Shown piece by piece: positions 17,525 to 25,834 of a stretch of 64,000 nt of DNA. The DNA comes from Rhodobacterales bacterium HKCCSP123 (lineage in GTDB: Bacteria; Pseudomonadota; Alphaproteobacteria; Rhodobacterales; Rhodobacteraceae). The position numbers and the translations under genes were made by a program. The stretch lies in contig WVSO01000012.1 in NCBI GenBank assembly GCA_015689745.1, forward strand, positions 1 through 64,000, read 5' to 3'. Numbering within the stretch: the stretch's first letter is position 1; every line of letters starts with the position of its first letter. The notes beneath the pieces are model-generated. The model was not told the DNA's origin. It did not search any database and saw only the letters and a program-made list of their open reading frames with translations.

Positions 17525-17556
17525 CGTACACACCCCGTACACACCGCGTGCATACG
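17525..17556. repeat. 11-bp-periodic repeat upstream of bolA
   Basis: CGTACACACC occurs at 17525 and 17536, and a degenerate third copy CGTGCATACG at 17547, an exact 11-bp period. It lies in the 117-bp gap between the purL stop and the bolA start, so it could be an operator on one helical face or a processing signal. Confidence 0.45.
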
Positions 17557-17562
17557 GGCCCG

Positions 17563-19722
17563 TCAGCCGAAATGCGTGGCGAAGGCCCCGCGCCAGAGGG
17601 CGGTCAGCTCGGCCATGGGCGCCTCGGACGACCCGAGGCGGAGCATCTCGCCGCCGACGCGGCCGATGGTGACGAGCGGAACACCGGCCTGGCCTGCCGC
17701 GACCATCAGCGCCTCGGCCTTGTCGAAGCTGGTGGAGATCAGGTAGCGGCCCTGGTCCTCGCCGAAGAGGGTGGCGGTGTCGGAGGAATCGACGCTCAGG
17801 CCCACGCCGCCCGCGACCGCCATCTCGAAGGCGGCGAGCGCAAGGCCCCCGTCCGAAAGGTCGGTGCAGGCGCCGATCCACTGGCGGTTGGCGCGGATGA
17901 ACTCGCCCGCGCGGCGCTCGGCCTGAAGGTCGACATGGGGCGCGTCGCCGTCCTCGCGGTTGAAGACCTCGTAGAGAAGCGCGGACTGGCCGAGGTGGCC
18001 GGTCGTCTCGCCCACGAGAAGCAGGACGTGACCGTCGCGGGTGGTGTCGCCGATCAGGTCGTCGAGACTGTCGAGCAGGCCCACGGCCCCGATGGTGGGG
18101 GTGGGCAGGATGCCCTGGCCGTCGGTCTCGTTGTAGAGCGAGACATTGCCCGAGACGATGGGCATGTCGAGCGCGGCGCAGGCTGCGCCGATGCCTTTGA
18201 TGGCGCCGACGAACTGGCCCATGATCTCGGGCTTCTCGGGGTTGCCGAAATTCAGGTTGTCGGTGGTCGCAAGCGGCCGCGCGCCGACGGCGCAGAGGTT
18301 GCGGAAGGCTTCGGCCACGGCCTGCTTGCCACCCTCGACCGGGTTCGCCTTGACGTAGCGCGGCGTCACGTCCGAGGTGAAGGCGAGTGCCTTGCCGGTG
18401 CCGTGCACCCGCACGACGCCCGCGCCGAGGCCGGGGGCGACGACCGTGTCGGCCATGACCATGTGGTCATATTGCTCGTAGACCCAGGCGCGGCTGCAGT
18501 AGTTGGGCGAGGAAATCAGGGCCTTCAGCGCATCGATCGGATCGACCTCCGGCACCGGGTCCATCGGGGCGGCGGGGGCTGTCTCGACCCAGGGGCGGTC
18601 GTATTCCGGCGCCTCCGAGGAAAGTTTCGAGAGCGGCAGGTCGGCCTTGGTCTCGTTGCCGTGGATGATGAGGAAACGGTCCTCGGGGATGGTTTCGCCG
18701 ACGATGGCGAAATCGAGGTCCCATTTCTCGAAGATGGCGCGGGCGACGTCCTCTTTCTCGGGGTTGAGGACCATGAGCATCCGCTCCTGGCTCTCGGAGA
18801 GCATCATCTCGTAGGCCGTCATCGCGTCCTCGCGCTGGGGGACGTGGTCGAGCGTCAGCTTGATGCCGAGCTTGCCCTTGTCACCCATCTCGACGGCAGA
18901 GCAGGTGAGGCCCGCAGCCCCCATGTCCTGAATGGAAATGACCGCGCCGGTCTGCATCAGCTCGAGGCAGGCCTCGAGGAGGCGCTTCTCGGTGAAGGGG
19001 TCGCCGACCTGGACGGTGGGGCGCTTTTCCTCGATCGTGTCGTCGAATTCCGCGCTGGCCATGGTCGCGCCGCCGACGCCGTCGCGGCCGGTCTTCGCGC
19101 CGAGATAGACCACGGGCATGCCGACGCCGGAGGCGGCGGAGTAGAAGATCTTGTCGGCGTCGGCCAGGCCCGCCGCGAAGGCGTTCACAAGGCAGTTGCC
19201 GTTGTAGGCGGCGTGAAAGCGGACCTCGCCGCCGATGGTGGGCACGCCGAAGCAATTGCCGTAGCCGCCGATCCCCTCGACGACGCCGTGGACGAGTTGC
19301 CGGGTTTTCGGGTGGTCCTTTTCACCGAAGCTGAGCGCGTTCATCGCCGCGATGGGGCGCGCGCCCATGGTGAAGACGTCGCGCAGGATGCCCCCGACGC
19401 CGGTCGCCGCCCCCTGGTAGGGCTCGATGTAGGAGGGGTGGTTGTGGCTTTCCATCTTGAAGACCACGGCCTGACCGTCGCCGATATCGACCACGCCCGC
19501 GTTCTCGCCGGGGCCGCAGATGACCTGCGGACCCGAGGTGGGCAGGGTGCGGAGCCATTTCTTCGAGGATTTGTAGGAACAATGTTCGTTCCACATGGCC
19601 GAGAAGATGCCAAGCTCGGTGAATGTCGGCTCGCGGCCGATGATCTCGCGGATGCGGTCGTATTCATCCGGCTTGAGCCCGTGGGCGGCAATCAGCTCGG
19701 GCGTGATGGCTGGCTCGGTCAT
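17563..19722 (-). CDS. purL: Phosphoribosylformylglycinamidine synthase subunit PurL
   Basis: ATP-dependent synthetase subunit converting FGAR to FGAM in purine biosynthesis, acting with PurQ and PurS. At 719 residues it is the small-type PurL. Catalytic and nucleotide-binding blocks are [25 protein letters not shown] (~residues 90-115), [26 protein letters not shown] and, in the C-terminal half, SGNVSLYNE and [16 protein letters not shown]. The start at 19722 matches the family N-terminus. It leads the purL-bolA-grxD group but with a 117-bp gap before bolA. Confidence 0.97.
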   Translation of the reverse strand: MTEPAITPELIAAHGLKPDEYDRIREIIGREPTFTELGIFSAMWNEHCSYKSSKKWLRTLPTSGPQVICGPGENAGVVDIGDGQAVVFKMESHNHPSYIEPYQGAATGVGGILRDVFTMGARPIAAMNALSFGEKDHPKTRQLVHGVVEGIGGYGNCFGVPTIGGEVRFHAAYNGNCLVNAFAAGLADADKIFYSAASGVGMPVVYLGAKTGRDGVGGATMASAEFDDTIEEKRPTVQVGDPFTEKRLLEACLELMQTGAVISIQDMGAAGLTCSAVEMGDKGKLGIKLTLDHVPQREDAMTAYEMMLSESQERMLMVLNPEKEDVARAIFEKWDLDFAIVGETIPEDRFLIIHGNETKADLPLSKLSSEAPEYDRPWVETAPAAPMDPVPEVDPIDALKALISSPNYCSRAWVYEQYDHMVMADTVVAPGLGAGVVRVHGTGKALAFTSDVTPRYVKANPVEGGKQAVAEAFRNLCAVGARPLATTDNLNFGNPEKPEIMGQFVGAIKGIGAACAALDMPIVSGNVSLYNETDGQGILPTPTIGAVGLLDSLDDLIGDTTRDGHVLLLVGETTGHLGQSALLYEVFNREDGDAPHVDLQAERRAGEFIRANRQWIGACTDLSDGGLALAAFEMAVAGGVGLSVDSSDTATLFGEDQGRYLISTSFDKAEALMVAAGQAGVPLVTIGRVGGEMLRLGSSEAPMAELTALWRGAFATHFG

Positions 19723-19782
19723 GGCATGTCCCCCGTTTGGCCCGCTCTTTACGGCAGGCGCGGCGCAGGGGGAAGGGGGGCG

Positions 19783-20280
19783 TCAGAGCGCGCGGCGAAA
19801 GGTCAGGGAGGTGGGGCCGTCATGGCCCGGATGCGTGGTGGCCGCTGTCTGGACGAACCCCATCGCGGCGAAGGCCGCGTGGTTCTCGAGCAGCTCCACG
19901 CGTGACTGCAGCTCGAGCACGGTCGCGCCGAGGGCGCGGGCGCGGGCTGCGGCGGCCTCGATCAGCGCGCGGGCGAGCCCCTGGCCGCGCTGCGGCGCAG
20001 CGACAGCGAGCTTGCCGATGTAGTAGGCATCGGGCGTGAGGGTGCCGAACAGGCATCCGACAGGCATGCCCGCGCGGCGGATGAGGAACAGGTCCTCTTC
20101 CGCCGCCTTGACCTTCAGAGCGTCGATGGTGAGCCGCGTCATCGAGGAGGGCGGGTCGATGCGCCCCTCCATATAGGCGAAACTCGTGGACAATAACGCG
20201 TGAAGCGCTTGGAAATCGCTGAAATCAGGGGGATTTGTTTCGACCTTGGAAACGATCATCACAAGACCTGTCGGCGTCAT
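19783..20280 (-). CDS. GNAT family N-acetyltransferase
   Basis: A 165-residue acetyl-CoA-dependent acyltransferase. The acetyl-CoA pyrophosphate loop is VAAPQRGQGLARALIEAA (motif A, residues ~95-112), preceded by the YIGKLAV strand and followed by GATVLELQSRVELLENHAAFAAMGF (motif B). The substrate is unknown. The ATG at 20280 lies immediately after the intrinsic terminator of the candidate sRNA, so the gene would need its own signals. An internal ATG at 20259, preceded by AGG at -9, is an equally plausible start (158 residues). Confidence 0.8.
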   Translation of the reverse strand: MTPTGLVMIVSKVETNPPDFSDFQALHALLSTSFAYMEGRIDPPSSMTRLTIDALKVKAAEEDLFLIRRAGMPVGCLFGTLTPDAYYIGKLAVAAPQRGQGLARALIEAAAARARALGATVLELQSRVELLENHAAFAAMGFVQTAATTHPGHDGPTSLTFRRAL

Positions 20281-20283
20281 CGC

Positions 20284-20311
20284 AAAAAAAAGGCCGAGAC
20301 GAATCTCGGCC
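20284..20311 (-). terminator. Intrinsic terminator of the candidate sRNA / LysR transcript
   Basis: Perfect 8-bp stem GGCCGAGA-TTCG-TCTCGGCC (UUCG tetraloop) followed by eight consecutive T on the minus strand. It is the strongest intrinsic terminator in this part of the window and lies 165 bp beyond the LysR stop, too far for a simple gene end. Confidence 0.85.
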
Positions 20312-20364
20312 GAAGTCCAACAGGGAGGTAATGGAACGGTAATCTCTCACCATGCGTTCCATTG
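20284..20364 (-). ncRNA. Candidate trans-acting small RNA (~80 nt)
   Basis: Reading the minus strand: a promoter-like TTGATC (20398-20393), a 17-nt spacer and TATTTC (20375-20370), predicting a start near 20364. A 9-bp hairpin follows at once, AATGGAACG / CGTTCCATT (20363-20355 / 20338-20330, 16-nt loop). Next is an unpaired ~18-nt segment containing ACCTCCCTG, and then a canonical intrinsic terminator, GGCCGAGA-TTCG-TCTCGGCC with eight T (20311-20284). There is no convincing ORF in the transcript. The C-rich single-stranded segment could pair with Shine-Dalgarno sequences, as in Hfq-dependent sRNAs. It lies between an LsrB/VtlR-like regulator and a GNAT gene, transcribed in their direction. 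Promoter, fold and terminator agree on one unit, but expression is inferred. Confidence 0.6.
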
Positions 20365-20475
20365 ATGCTGAAATAGGCAGCAGTTGCGACTCGATCAAGG
20401 CAAATGTCGCCGCGCCGCCGCAAAGCGGATATGCCTGTGGCGCATAGCACACAGGCAAGGCCGGGTCGGCTGCGA

Positions 20476-21390
20476 TCAGATGGAGGGGTCGGCTGCACTT
20501 TCCTTCTGCCTGCGACGGTAGGCGATCACCTCTTCGGCGACGAAATCCCGGAAGACCTCGACGCGCTTGGACTGGCGAAGCTCCTCGGGGTAGGCGAGGA
20601 AGACGGGCACCTCGGCGGATTGCGTCTCGGGCAGGACGCGGACGAGGTCGGGGAAATCCTGCGTCAGGTAATCGGGCAACACGCCGATGCCGAGATCGTG
20701 GATCACGGCCTGAAGCACGCCGAAATAGTTATTGACCGTCAGCGTCGACCCGATGTCGTAGCTCATCAGTTCGCGCACCAGGATCGCGCCTGCGCTGACC
20801 TGGGCAGAGCTGGCGTTCTGGCTGATGAGGCGGTGGTTCGACAGGTCGTCGAGCGTCTGCGGCTCGCCGTTCTCGGCCAGGTAGCGGGGTGAGGCGTAGA
20901 GGCGCATGTTGATCGTCATGAGGCGGCGGCGGATCAGGTCGGCCTGGCTCGGCTCCTTCATGCGGATGGCGACATCGGCCTCGCGCATGGGCAGGTCGAG
21001 CAGCCGCTCCTCCAGCATGAGATCGATCTTGAGGTCGGGGTACTTCTCGTAGAGCGCGGGCAGGCGCGGAGCAAGCCAGAGCGAACCGAAGCCGATGGTC
21101 GTGGTGACGCGCAGCTCGCCGAAGACCTCTTCCTCGCTGTCGCGGATGCGGGCGGCGGCGGCTTCCAGCCGCTTGGACATGTGGCGCGTGGCGTCGAAGA
21201 GCAACTCGCCCTGTTCGGTCAGGATCAGGCCGCGGGCGTGGCGGTGGAACAGCGTGGTGTTCAGCCCTTCCTCGAGCGCGCGAATCTGGCGGCTGACGGC
21301 GGATTGCGACAGGTGCAGCGTATCGCCAGCATGGGTCAGGCTCCCCGCGTCGGCGACCGCGTGAAAGATGCGCAGCTTGTCCCAATCCAT
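20476..21390 (-). CDS. LysR-type transcriptional regulator, LsrB/VtlR-like
   Basis: A 304-residue LysR regulator with an N-terminal winged HTH (MDWDKLRIFHAVADAGS, then LHLSQSAVSRQIRALEE) and a C-terminal periplasmic-binding-like effector domain (~90-295). From memory, the N-terminal 70 residues, including WDKLRIFHA, THAGD-LHLSQSA-SRQ and LFHRHARGLILTEQGELL, closely match LsrB of Sinorhizobium and VtlR of Brucella/Agrobacterium, regulators of redox and envelope functions and of AbcR small RNAs. The start at 21390 is preferred over ATG 21396 because AGGAG lies 7 nt upstream of it. It is divergent from the large oxidoreductase gene and is followed by a candidate sRNA. Confidence 0.85.
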   Translation of the reverse strand: MDWDKLRIFHAVADAGSLTHAGDTLHLSQSAVSRQIRALEEGLNTTLFHRHARGLILTEQGELLFDATRHMSKRLEAAAARIRDSEEEVFGELRVTTTIGFGSLWLAPRLPALYEKYPDLKIDLMLEERLLDLPMREADVAIRMKEPSQADLIRRRLMTINMRLYASPRYLAENGEPQTLDDLSNHRLISQNASSAQVSAGAILVRELMSYDIGSTLTVNNYFGVLQAVIHDLGIGVLPDYLTQDFPDLVRVLPETQSAEVPVFLAYPEELRQSKRVEVFRDFVAEEVIAYRRRQKESAADPSI

Positions 21391-21502
21391 GCTCATGCTC
21401 CTGGTTACAGCCGCATTTAGGCGCGGCCCAAAGCGCTTGCAAAGCCTTTTATCGCGGATTTCCGACCTTTTCGTCACCGCGGCGCGGGGATCTTCGTTTT
21501 GA

Positions 21503-21532
21503 TTGGACAGGTCAGCATGTGTGACCTATACT
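21503..21532 (+). promoter_or_regulatory. Predicted sigma70-type promoter of the indolepyruvate oxidoreductase gene
   Basis: TTGGAC (21503-21508), an 18-nt spacer and TATACT (21527-21532) lie 45 bp upstream of the ATG at 21577 in the divergent gap with the LysR gene. The LysR regulator could bind here, but no operator was resolved. Confidence 0.45.
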
Positions 21533-21576
21533 TCGTGGCAGCTACAACGACCACCGCTGTCACGGGAGGCTCTCGC

Positions 21577-24500
21577 ATGGGAGTGCAGCAGGTTTCGCTG
21601 GATGACCGCTTCGATCTTCGGAAATCCCCGGTTCTTCTGACCGGCACGCAGGCGCTGGTGCGGCTGATGCTGATGCAGAAGGCGCGTGACCGGGCCGCGG
21701 GTCTGAACACCGCCGGGCTGGTGACGGGCTATCGCGGCTCGCCGCTGGGGGCGGTCGACATGCAGATGGCGCGGGCGAAGACGCACCTCGAGGCGGCGGA
21801 TGTGCTGTTCCAGCCGGGGCTGAACGAGGATCTGGCGGCAACCGCGATCTGGGGCTCGCAACAGGCGGAATTGCGCGGCGAGGGCAAGTTCGACGGTGTC
21901 TTCGGCCTTTGGTACGGCAAGGGGCCCGGCGTGGACCGCTCGGGCGACGTGATGCGGCACGTAAACATGGCCGGCACCTCGCGGAACGGCGGCGTGCTGA
22001 TGGCGATGGGCGATGACCACACGGGCGAAAGCTCGACCGTCTGCCACCAGTCGGACTGGGCGCTGGTCGATGCGCACATGCCTGTCCTGAGCCCCGCGGG
22101 GGTGCAGGAAATCCTCGATTTCGGGCTTTACGGCTACGCGCTGAGCCGCTTCGCGGGCGTCTGGGTGGGCCTGAAGACGATGAAGGACACGGTGGAGGCG
22201 ACGGCGGTCGTCGATGGCCGCTTCGACCGGATGTCCTTCGTCGCGCCGGAGTTCGACATGCCGCCGGGTGGCCTCAACATCCGGCTGGGCGATCACTGGA
22301 TCGCGCAGGAAGAGCGGCTTCTGGAATACAAGCGATGGGCGGCCGAGGCGTTTTCCCATGCCAATGGCCTGGACCGGCGGATGCATGGCAAGCCGGGGGC
22401 GAAGATCGGTTTCGTGGCCGCCGGAAAGAACTGGCTCGACCTGCTTTCGGCGCTGGCGACCCTCGGCATCGACGAGGCCGAGGCCGAGCGGCTGGGGGTG
22501 ACGACCTACAAGGTGGGCCAGACATGGCCGCTCGACATGAAGGGGTTCCACGACTGGGCCGAGGGGCTGGAGCTGATCGTCGTGGTCGAGGAGAAGCGCA
22601 AGCTGATCGAGGTGCAGGTCAAGGAGGCGATCTTCGACGACCGCCGCGGGCGGCGCGTCTATGGCTATCGCAAGGGCGGATCGGGCGAAAAGCTCTTCCA
22701 GTCGCATTTCGCGCTGGACCCGGCGGATATCGCGAAGAAGCTCGGGCAGATCCTGATCGAGGAGGGGCGCGATACCGACCGTATCCGCGCCGGGATCGCG
22801 CGGGTGGACGAGGCCGCGCGGGCGGGCAATGCGCCCGACCTGGCCGTGCGCACGCCCTGGTTCTGCTCGGGCTGTCCGCACAACACCAGCACGAAGGTGC
22901 CCGAGGATGCGCGCGCAGGCGCCGGGATCGGCTGTCATTTCATGGCGAAATGGATGGACCGCAACACCGAGGCCTATACCCACATGGGCGGCGAGGGGGC
23001 GAACTGGATCGGGGAGGCGCCGTTTTCGACGCGGCCCCACGTGTTCCAGAACCTCGGCGAGGGGACCTATAACCACTCGGGGATTCTCGCCATTCGCGCC
23101 GCCTTGGCCGCGAAGACCAACATCACCTACAAGATCCTGTTCAACGATGCCGTCGCCATGACGGGCGGGCAGCACAACGAAGGCGACCTCGACCCGGCGC
23201 GGATCGCGCGGGAATTGCAGGCGATGGGGGTGCAGAACATCGCGCTGGTCCATGACCCCAAGGAAGAGATCGACTGGTCGGGCTTCCCCTCGGGGCTGGA
23301 AAAGCACCCGCGCGACGAGCTGATGGCGGTTCAGGAGAAGTTTCAGACGCTTCCGGGCGTTTCGGCGATCATCTACGTCCAGACCTGCGCCGCGGAAAAG
23401 CGACGCCGGCGCAAGCGCGGCAGTTTTCCGGACATCGACCGGCGCGTCTTCATCAACACCGACGTTTGCGAGGGCTGCGGCGATTGCGGGGTGCAATCCA
23501 ATTGCGTCTCCATCGTGCCGGTCGAGACGGAGCTGGGGCGCAAGCGGGCGATCGATCAATCGAGCTGCAACAAGGATTTCAGCTGTCTCAAGGGGTTCTG
23601 CCCCAGTTTCGTGACGCTGGAGGGCGCGAAGATCAGGAAACAGGCGACGGCGGAGGTGGACCTGTCGGGCCTGCCCGCGCCGGTTCTGCCCGCGATCGAG
23701 GGCACGCATAACGTGCTGGTCACCGGCGTGGGCGGCACGGGCGTGGTGACCATCGGCGCGGTGATGGCGCAGGCCGCCCAGATCGACGGCAAGGGTGTCG
23801 GCATGATCGAGATGGCGGGGCTGGCCCAGAAGGGCGGGGCGGTGTGGATTCACCTGCGGCTGGCCGAGCGGCCGGAAGATATCGCCGCGATCCGCGTGGG
23901 CCTGGGCGAGGCGCATGCAGTGATCGGGGGCGACCTTGTCGTGACGGGGGGCGCCAAGACGCTGGGCCTGATGCGGACGGGGCAGACCGGGGCGGCGGTG
24001 AATTCCCACGAGATCATCACCGGCGATTTCACCCGCGACACGGAATTCCGTATTCCGGGCAAGGACCTGGAGATCGTTCTCCAGGCGCGGTTGCAGGACC
24101 GGCTGGCGCTGTTCGATGCGACGAAGCTGAGCCGGGTTCTGTTGGGGGATTCGATCTTCTCGAACATGATGACCTTCGGCGCGGCCTGGCAGATGGGGCT
24201 GATCCCGCTCACGCATGAGGCGATTTCGCAGGCCATCGCGCTGAACGGTGCCGCGGTGGAGCGCAATGCGCAGGCCTTCAAGATGGGGCGTTGGGCGGTG
24301 GTGAACCCCGAGGCCGCCGCTCGGCTGCTCGAGGCGGAGGTCGTGCAGAAGCCGAAGTCGCTGGAGGAGAAGATCGCGTTCCGCGCGGCGCATCTGACGC
24401 GCTACCAGGGCGCGCGTCTGGCGCGTCGGTATCGGCGGATGGTCGACGGCGTGAGCGACGCGCGGCTGAAGGAGGCGGTGGCCAAGGGCTATCACAAGGT

Positions 24501-24984
24501 CCTCGCCTACAAGGACGAGTACGAGGTCGCGCGGCTGCATCTCGAGACGGAAGCGAAGGCGCGCGAGGAGTTCGAGGGGGAGTTCCGGATGACATACCAC
24601 CTCGCCCCGCCGCTTCTGCCGGGGCGGGACGCCGTCGGGCGGCCGCGGAAGCGGGCGTTCGGGGCCTGGATCGGGCGGCTTTACCCGGTGCTTGCGCGGC
24701 TGAAGGTGCTGCGGGGGACGCCGCTGGACGTGTTCGGCTACAGCGCCGAGCGGCGCATGGAGCGCGGGCTGGTCCGGCAATACGAGGCCGACATGGCCGA
24801 GTGGCTGCCGAAGGCGGGGTCGGTGGATGCGGACGCCCTGACAGCACTTGCGGAATTGCCCTTGTCCGTCCGTGGGTTCGGCCCGGTGAAGGAGGCGAAT
24901 GCCGCGAAGGCGGCGGCGCGGCGGGACGAGATCCTGACGCGGTTCAGGGCGGGGGATGGGCCGTTGGCGCGGGCGGCCGAGTAG
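21577..24984 (+). CDS. Indolepyruvate ferredoxin oxidoreductase, fused alpha/beta form
   Basis: An 1135-residue TPP- and Fe-S-dependent enzyme that oxidatively decarboxylates aryl- or branched-chain 2-oxo acids to acyl-CoA. The order is an N-terminal pyrimidine-binding domain (GLVTGYRGSPLGAVD), a TPP domain (TYNHSGILAIRAALAAKTNITYK with NDAVAMTGGQHNEG), and a ferredoxin-like Cys cluster (VCEGCGDCGVQSNC and SSCNKDFSCLKGFCPSF, ~residues 630-680). The IorB-type gamma domain starts GVGGTGVVTIGAVMAQAA, and an alpha-helical C-terminal region follows. Bacterial aerobes carry this fused version; it often serves Phe/Tyr/Trp catabolism. ATG 21577 is chosen for GGGAGG seven bases upstream. Confidence 0.92.
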   Translation: MGVQQVSLDDRFDLRKSPVLLTGTQALVRLMLMQKARDRAAGLNTAGLVTGYRGSPLGAVDMQMARAKTHLEAADVLFQPGLNEDLAATAIWGSQQAELRGEGKFDGVFGLWYGKGPGVDRSGDVMRHVNMAGTSRNGGVLMAMGDDHTGESSTVCHQSDWALVDAHMPVLSPAGVQEILDFGLYGYALSRFAGVWVGLKTMKDTVEATAVVDGRFDRMSFVAPEFDMPPGGLNIRLGDHWIAQEERLLEYKRWAAEAFSHANGLDRRMHGKPGAKIGFVAAGKNWLDLLSALATLGIDEAEAERLGVTTYKVGQTWPLDMKGFHDWAEGLELIVVVEEKRKLIEVQVKEAIFDDRRGRRVYGYRKGGSGEKLFQSHFALDPADIAKKLGQILIEEGRDTDRIRAGIARVDEAARAGNAPDLAVRTPWFCSGCPHNTSTKVPEDARAGAGIGCHFMAKWMDRNTEAYTHMGGEGANWIGEAPFSTRPHVFQNLGEGTYNHSGILAIRAALAAKTNITYKILFNDAVAMTGGQHNEGDLDPARIARELQAMGVQNIALVHDPKEEIDWSGFPSGLEKHPRDELMAVQEKFQTLPGVSAIIYVQTCAAEKRRRRKRGSFPDIDRRVFINTDVCEGCGDCGVQSNCVSIVPVETELGRKRAIDQSSCNKDFSCLKGFCPSFVTLEGAKIRKQATAEVDLSGLPAPVLPAIEGTHNVLVTGVGGTGVVTIGAVMAQAAQIDGKGVGMIEMAGLAQKGGAVWIHLRLAERPEDIAAIRVGLGEAHAVIGGDLVVTGGAKTLGLMRTGQTGAAVNSHEIITGDFTRDTEFRIPGKDLEIVLQARLQDRLALFDATKLSRVLLGDSIFSNMMTFGAAWQMGLIPLTHEAISQAIALNGAAVERNAQAFKMGRWAVVNPEAAARLLEAEVVQKPKSLEEKIAFRAAHLTRYQGARLARRYRRMVDGVSDARLKEAVAKGYHKVLAYKDEYEVARLHLETEAKAREEFEGEFRMTYHLAPPLLPGRDAVGRPRKRAFGAWIGRLYPVLARLKVLRGTPLDVFGYSAERRMERGLVRQYEADMAEWLPKAGSVDADALTALAELPLSVRGFGPVKEANAAKAAARRDEILTRFRAGDGPLARAAE

Positions 24985-25039
24985 GGATTGCGCCGCCTGC
25001 GGCGTCGGTTGTTTCGGGATTGCGCCGCCTTCGGCGTCG
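24984..25039 (+). repeat. Two 24-bp direct repeats with internal hairpins
   Basis: Copies at 24984-25007 and 25016-25039 differ at one position. Each holds a CGCCGCC-T-GCGGCG-type palindrome, so the RNA would form two consecutive hairpins right after the oxidoreductase stop. They may terminate transcription or stabilise the 3' end. They precede the dispersed element at 25117 as the hairpins do at 4150 and 16784. Confidence 0.5.
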
Positions 25040-25116
25040 CCGGGGGGCGCGCCGCTGGCGCGGCGCGGGGCTCCTGAGCAGCGGTGCGGTCCGGGGCGGG
25101 CGTGGCTCCGAAAGTG

Positions 25117-25138
25117 CGTATTTTTGGAAAGGTGAAGG
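25117..25138 (+). repeat. Dispersed intergenic element, copy 3
   Basis: CGTATTTTTGGAAAGGTGAA followed by GG. It is one of four related sequences in the window (4198, 16753, 25117, 47056), all intergenic and conserved well beyond chance for a GC-rich genome. Confidence 0.55.
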
Positions 25139-25154
25139 GAATGGCGCGGGTTCG

Positions 25155-25169
25155 TTAACCCGGTCTTAG
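25155..25169 (+). promoter_or_regulatory. CtrA-box-like site upstream of the lysis cassette
   Basis: TTAA-N7-TTAG (TTAACCCGGTCTTAG) matches the CtrA consensus TTAA-N7-TTAA at seven of eight defined positions. It is 54 bp upstream of the endolysin start. TTAA words are rare in this GC-rich DNA. CtrA controls gene-transfer-agent production and release in Rhodobacter capsulatus. Confidence 0.6.
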
Positions 25170-25222
25170 GGAGTCGCGGTCTAGGGTGCCCGTCATCGAA
25201 ACCGAGCATGGAGGGCGGGCCC

Positions 25223-25834
25223 ATGCTGTCGGTTCGTTCAATCGCGGAAGGCATCGTCGCGCGCGAGGGCGGCTATGTGAATGACCCCGACGACCCGGGC
25301 GGGGCGACGCACTTCGGCGTCACCATCCACACGATGCGGGCGCTGGGGCTGGACCTCGACGCGGACGGGGATGTCGATGTGCAGGATGTGCGGCGTCTGA
25401 CGCGGGAGCAGGCCGTCGATATCTTCGTCGAGCATTACTTTCATCGCCCCCGCATCGGGATGTTGCCCGAGGCGCTGCAGGCGAGCGTTTTCGACATGTA
25501 CGTGAACGCGGGGTCGAACGCGGTGCGGATCCTGCAGCGGCTGCTCAGGGACATGGGGCTCGATATCGCGGTCGATGGGGTGATCGGGCCGCAGACGGCG
25601 CGCGCGGCCCATGCGGCGGCGGCCGAGGCGCCGGACCATGTCGCGGATGCCTACGGGATCGCGCGGCGCAACTACTATTACGCGCTCGCCGACCGCCGCC
25701 CGGCGAGCCGGAAATACGCGCGTCGCAGGGACGGGGGCAAGGGCGGCTGGATCCTGCGGGCGGAGGCGTTCATCGCGCCGCGCTATCACCTGAGTGAGGC
25801 GGAGCATCGGGCGACGGTGGCGGCATGGGGGTGA
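25223..25834 (+). CDS. Holin-associated N-acetylmuramidase (GH108 family endolysin)
   Basis: A 203-residue peptidoglycan hydrolase. The catalytic region AREGGYVNDPDDPGGATHFGVT, with the likely acid Glu15, matches the GH108 lysozyme family (ZliS/COG3926). A peptidoglycan-binding-like segment with VDGVIGPQTARA lies in the C-terminal half. There is no signal peptide, so release across the membrane needs the adjacent holin. The start at 25223 is chosen for GGAGG eight bases upstream; an upstream in-frame ATG at 25208 lacks such a site. The endolysin/holin pair without other phage genes matches the lysis module that releases gene transfer agents in Rhodobacterales. Confidence 0.88.
   Translation: MLSVRSIAEGIVAREGGYVNDPDDPGGATHFGVTIHTMRALGLDLDADGDVDVQDVRRLTREQAVDIFVEHYFHRPRIGMLPEALQASVFDMYVNAGSNAVRILQRLLRDMGLDIAVDGVIGPQTARAAHAAAAEAPDHVADAYGIARRNYYYALADRRPASRKYARRRDGGKGGWILRAEAFIAPRYHLSEAEHRATVAAWG

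Noticed and set aside
17525-17556. Possible CRISPR-like short repeat
   Set aside because: Only two to three 10-bp units with one-base gaps and no spacers; it is a phased binding-site type repeat at most.
20225-20458. A 77-codon minus-strand frame across the candidate sRNA
   Set aside because: It passes through the intrinsic terminator and into the GNAT coding region in another frame, and has no ribosome-binding site.
21526-25254. A 1242-codon open frame on the minus strand opposite the indolepyruvate oxidoreductase
   Set aside because: It mirrors the real gene; its Arg/His/Pro/Gln-rich translation has no motif, and the long open frame follows from GC-rich codon bias on the opposite strand.
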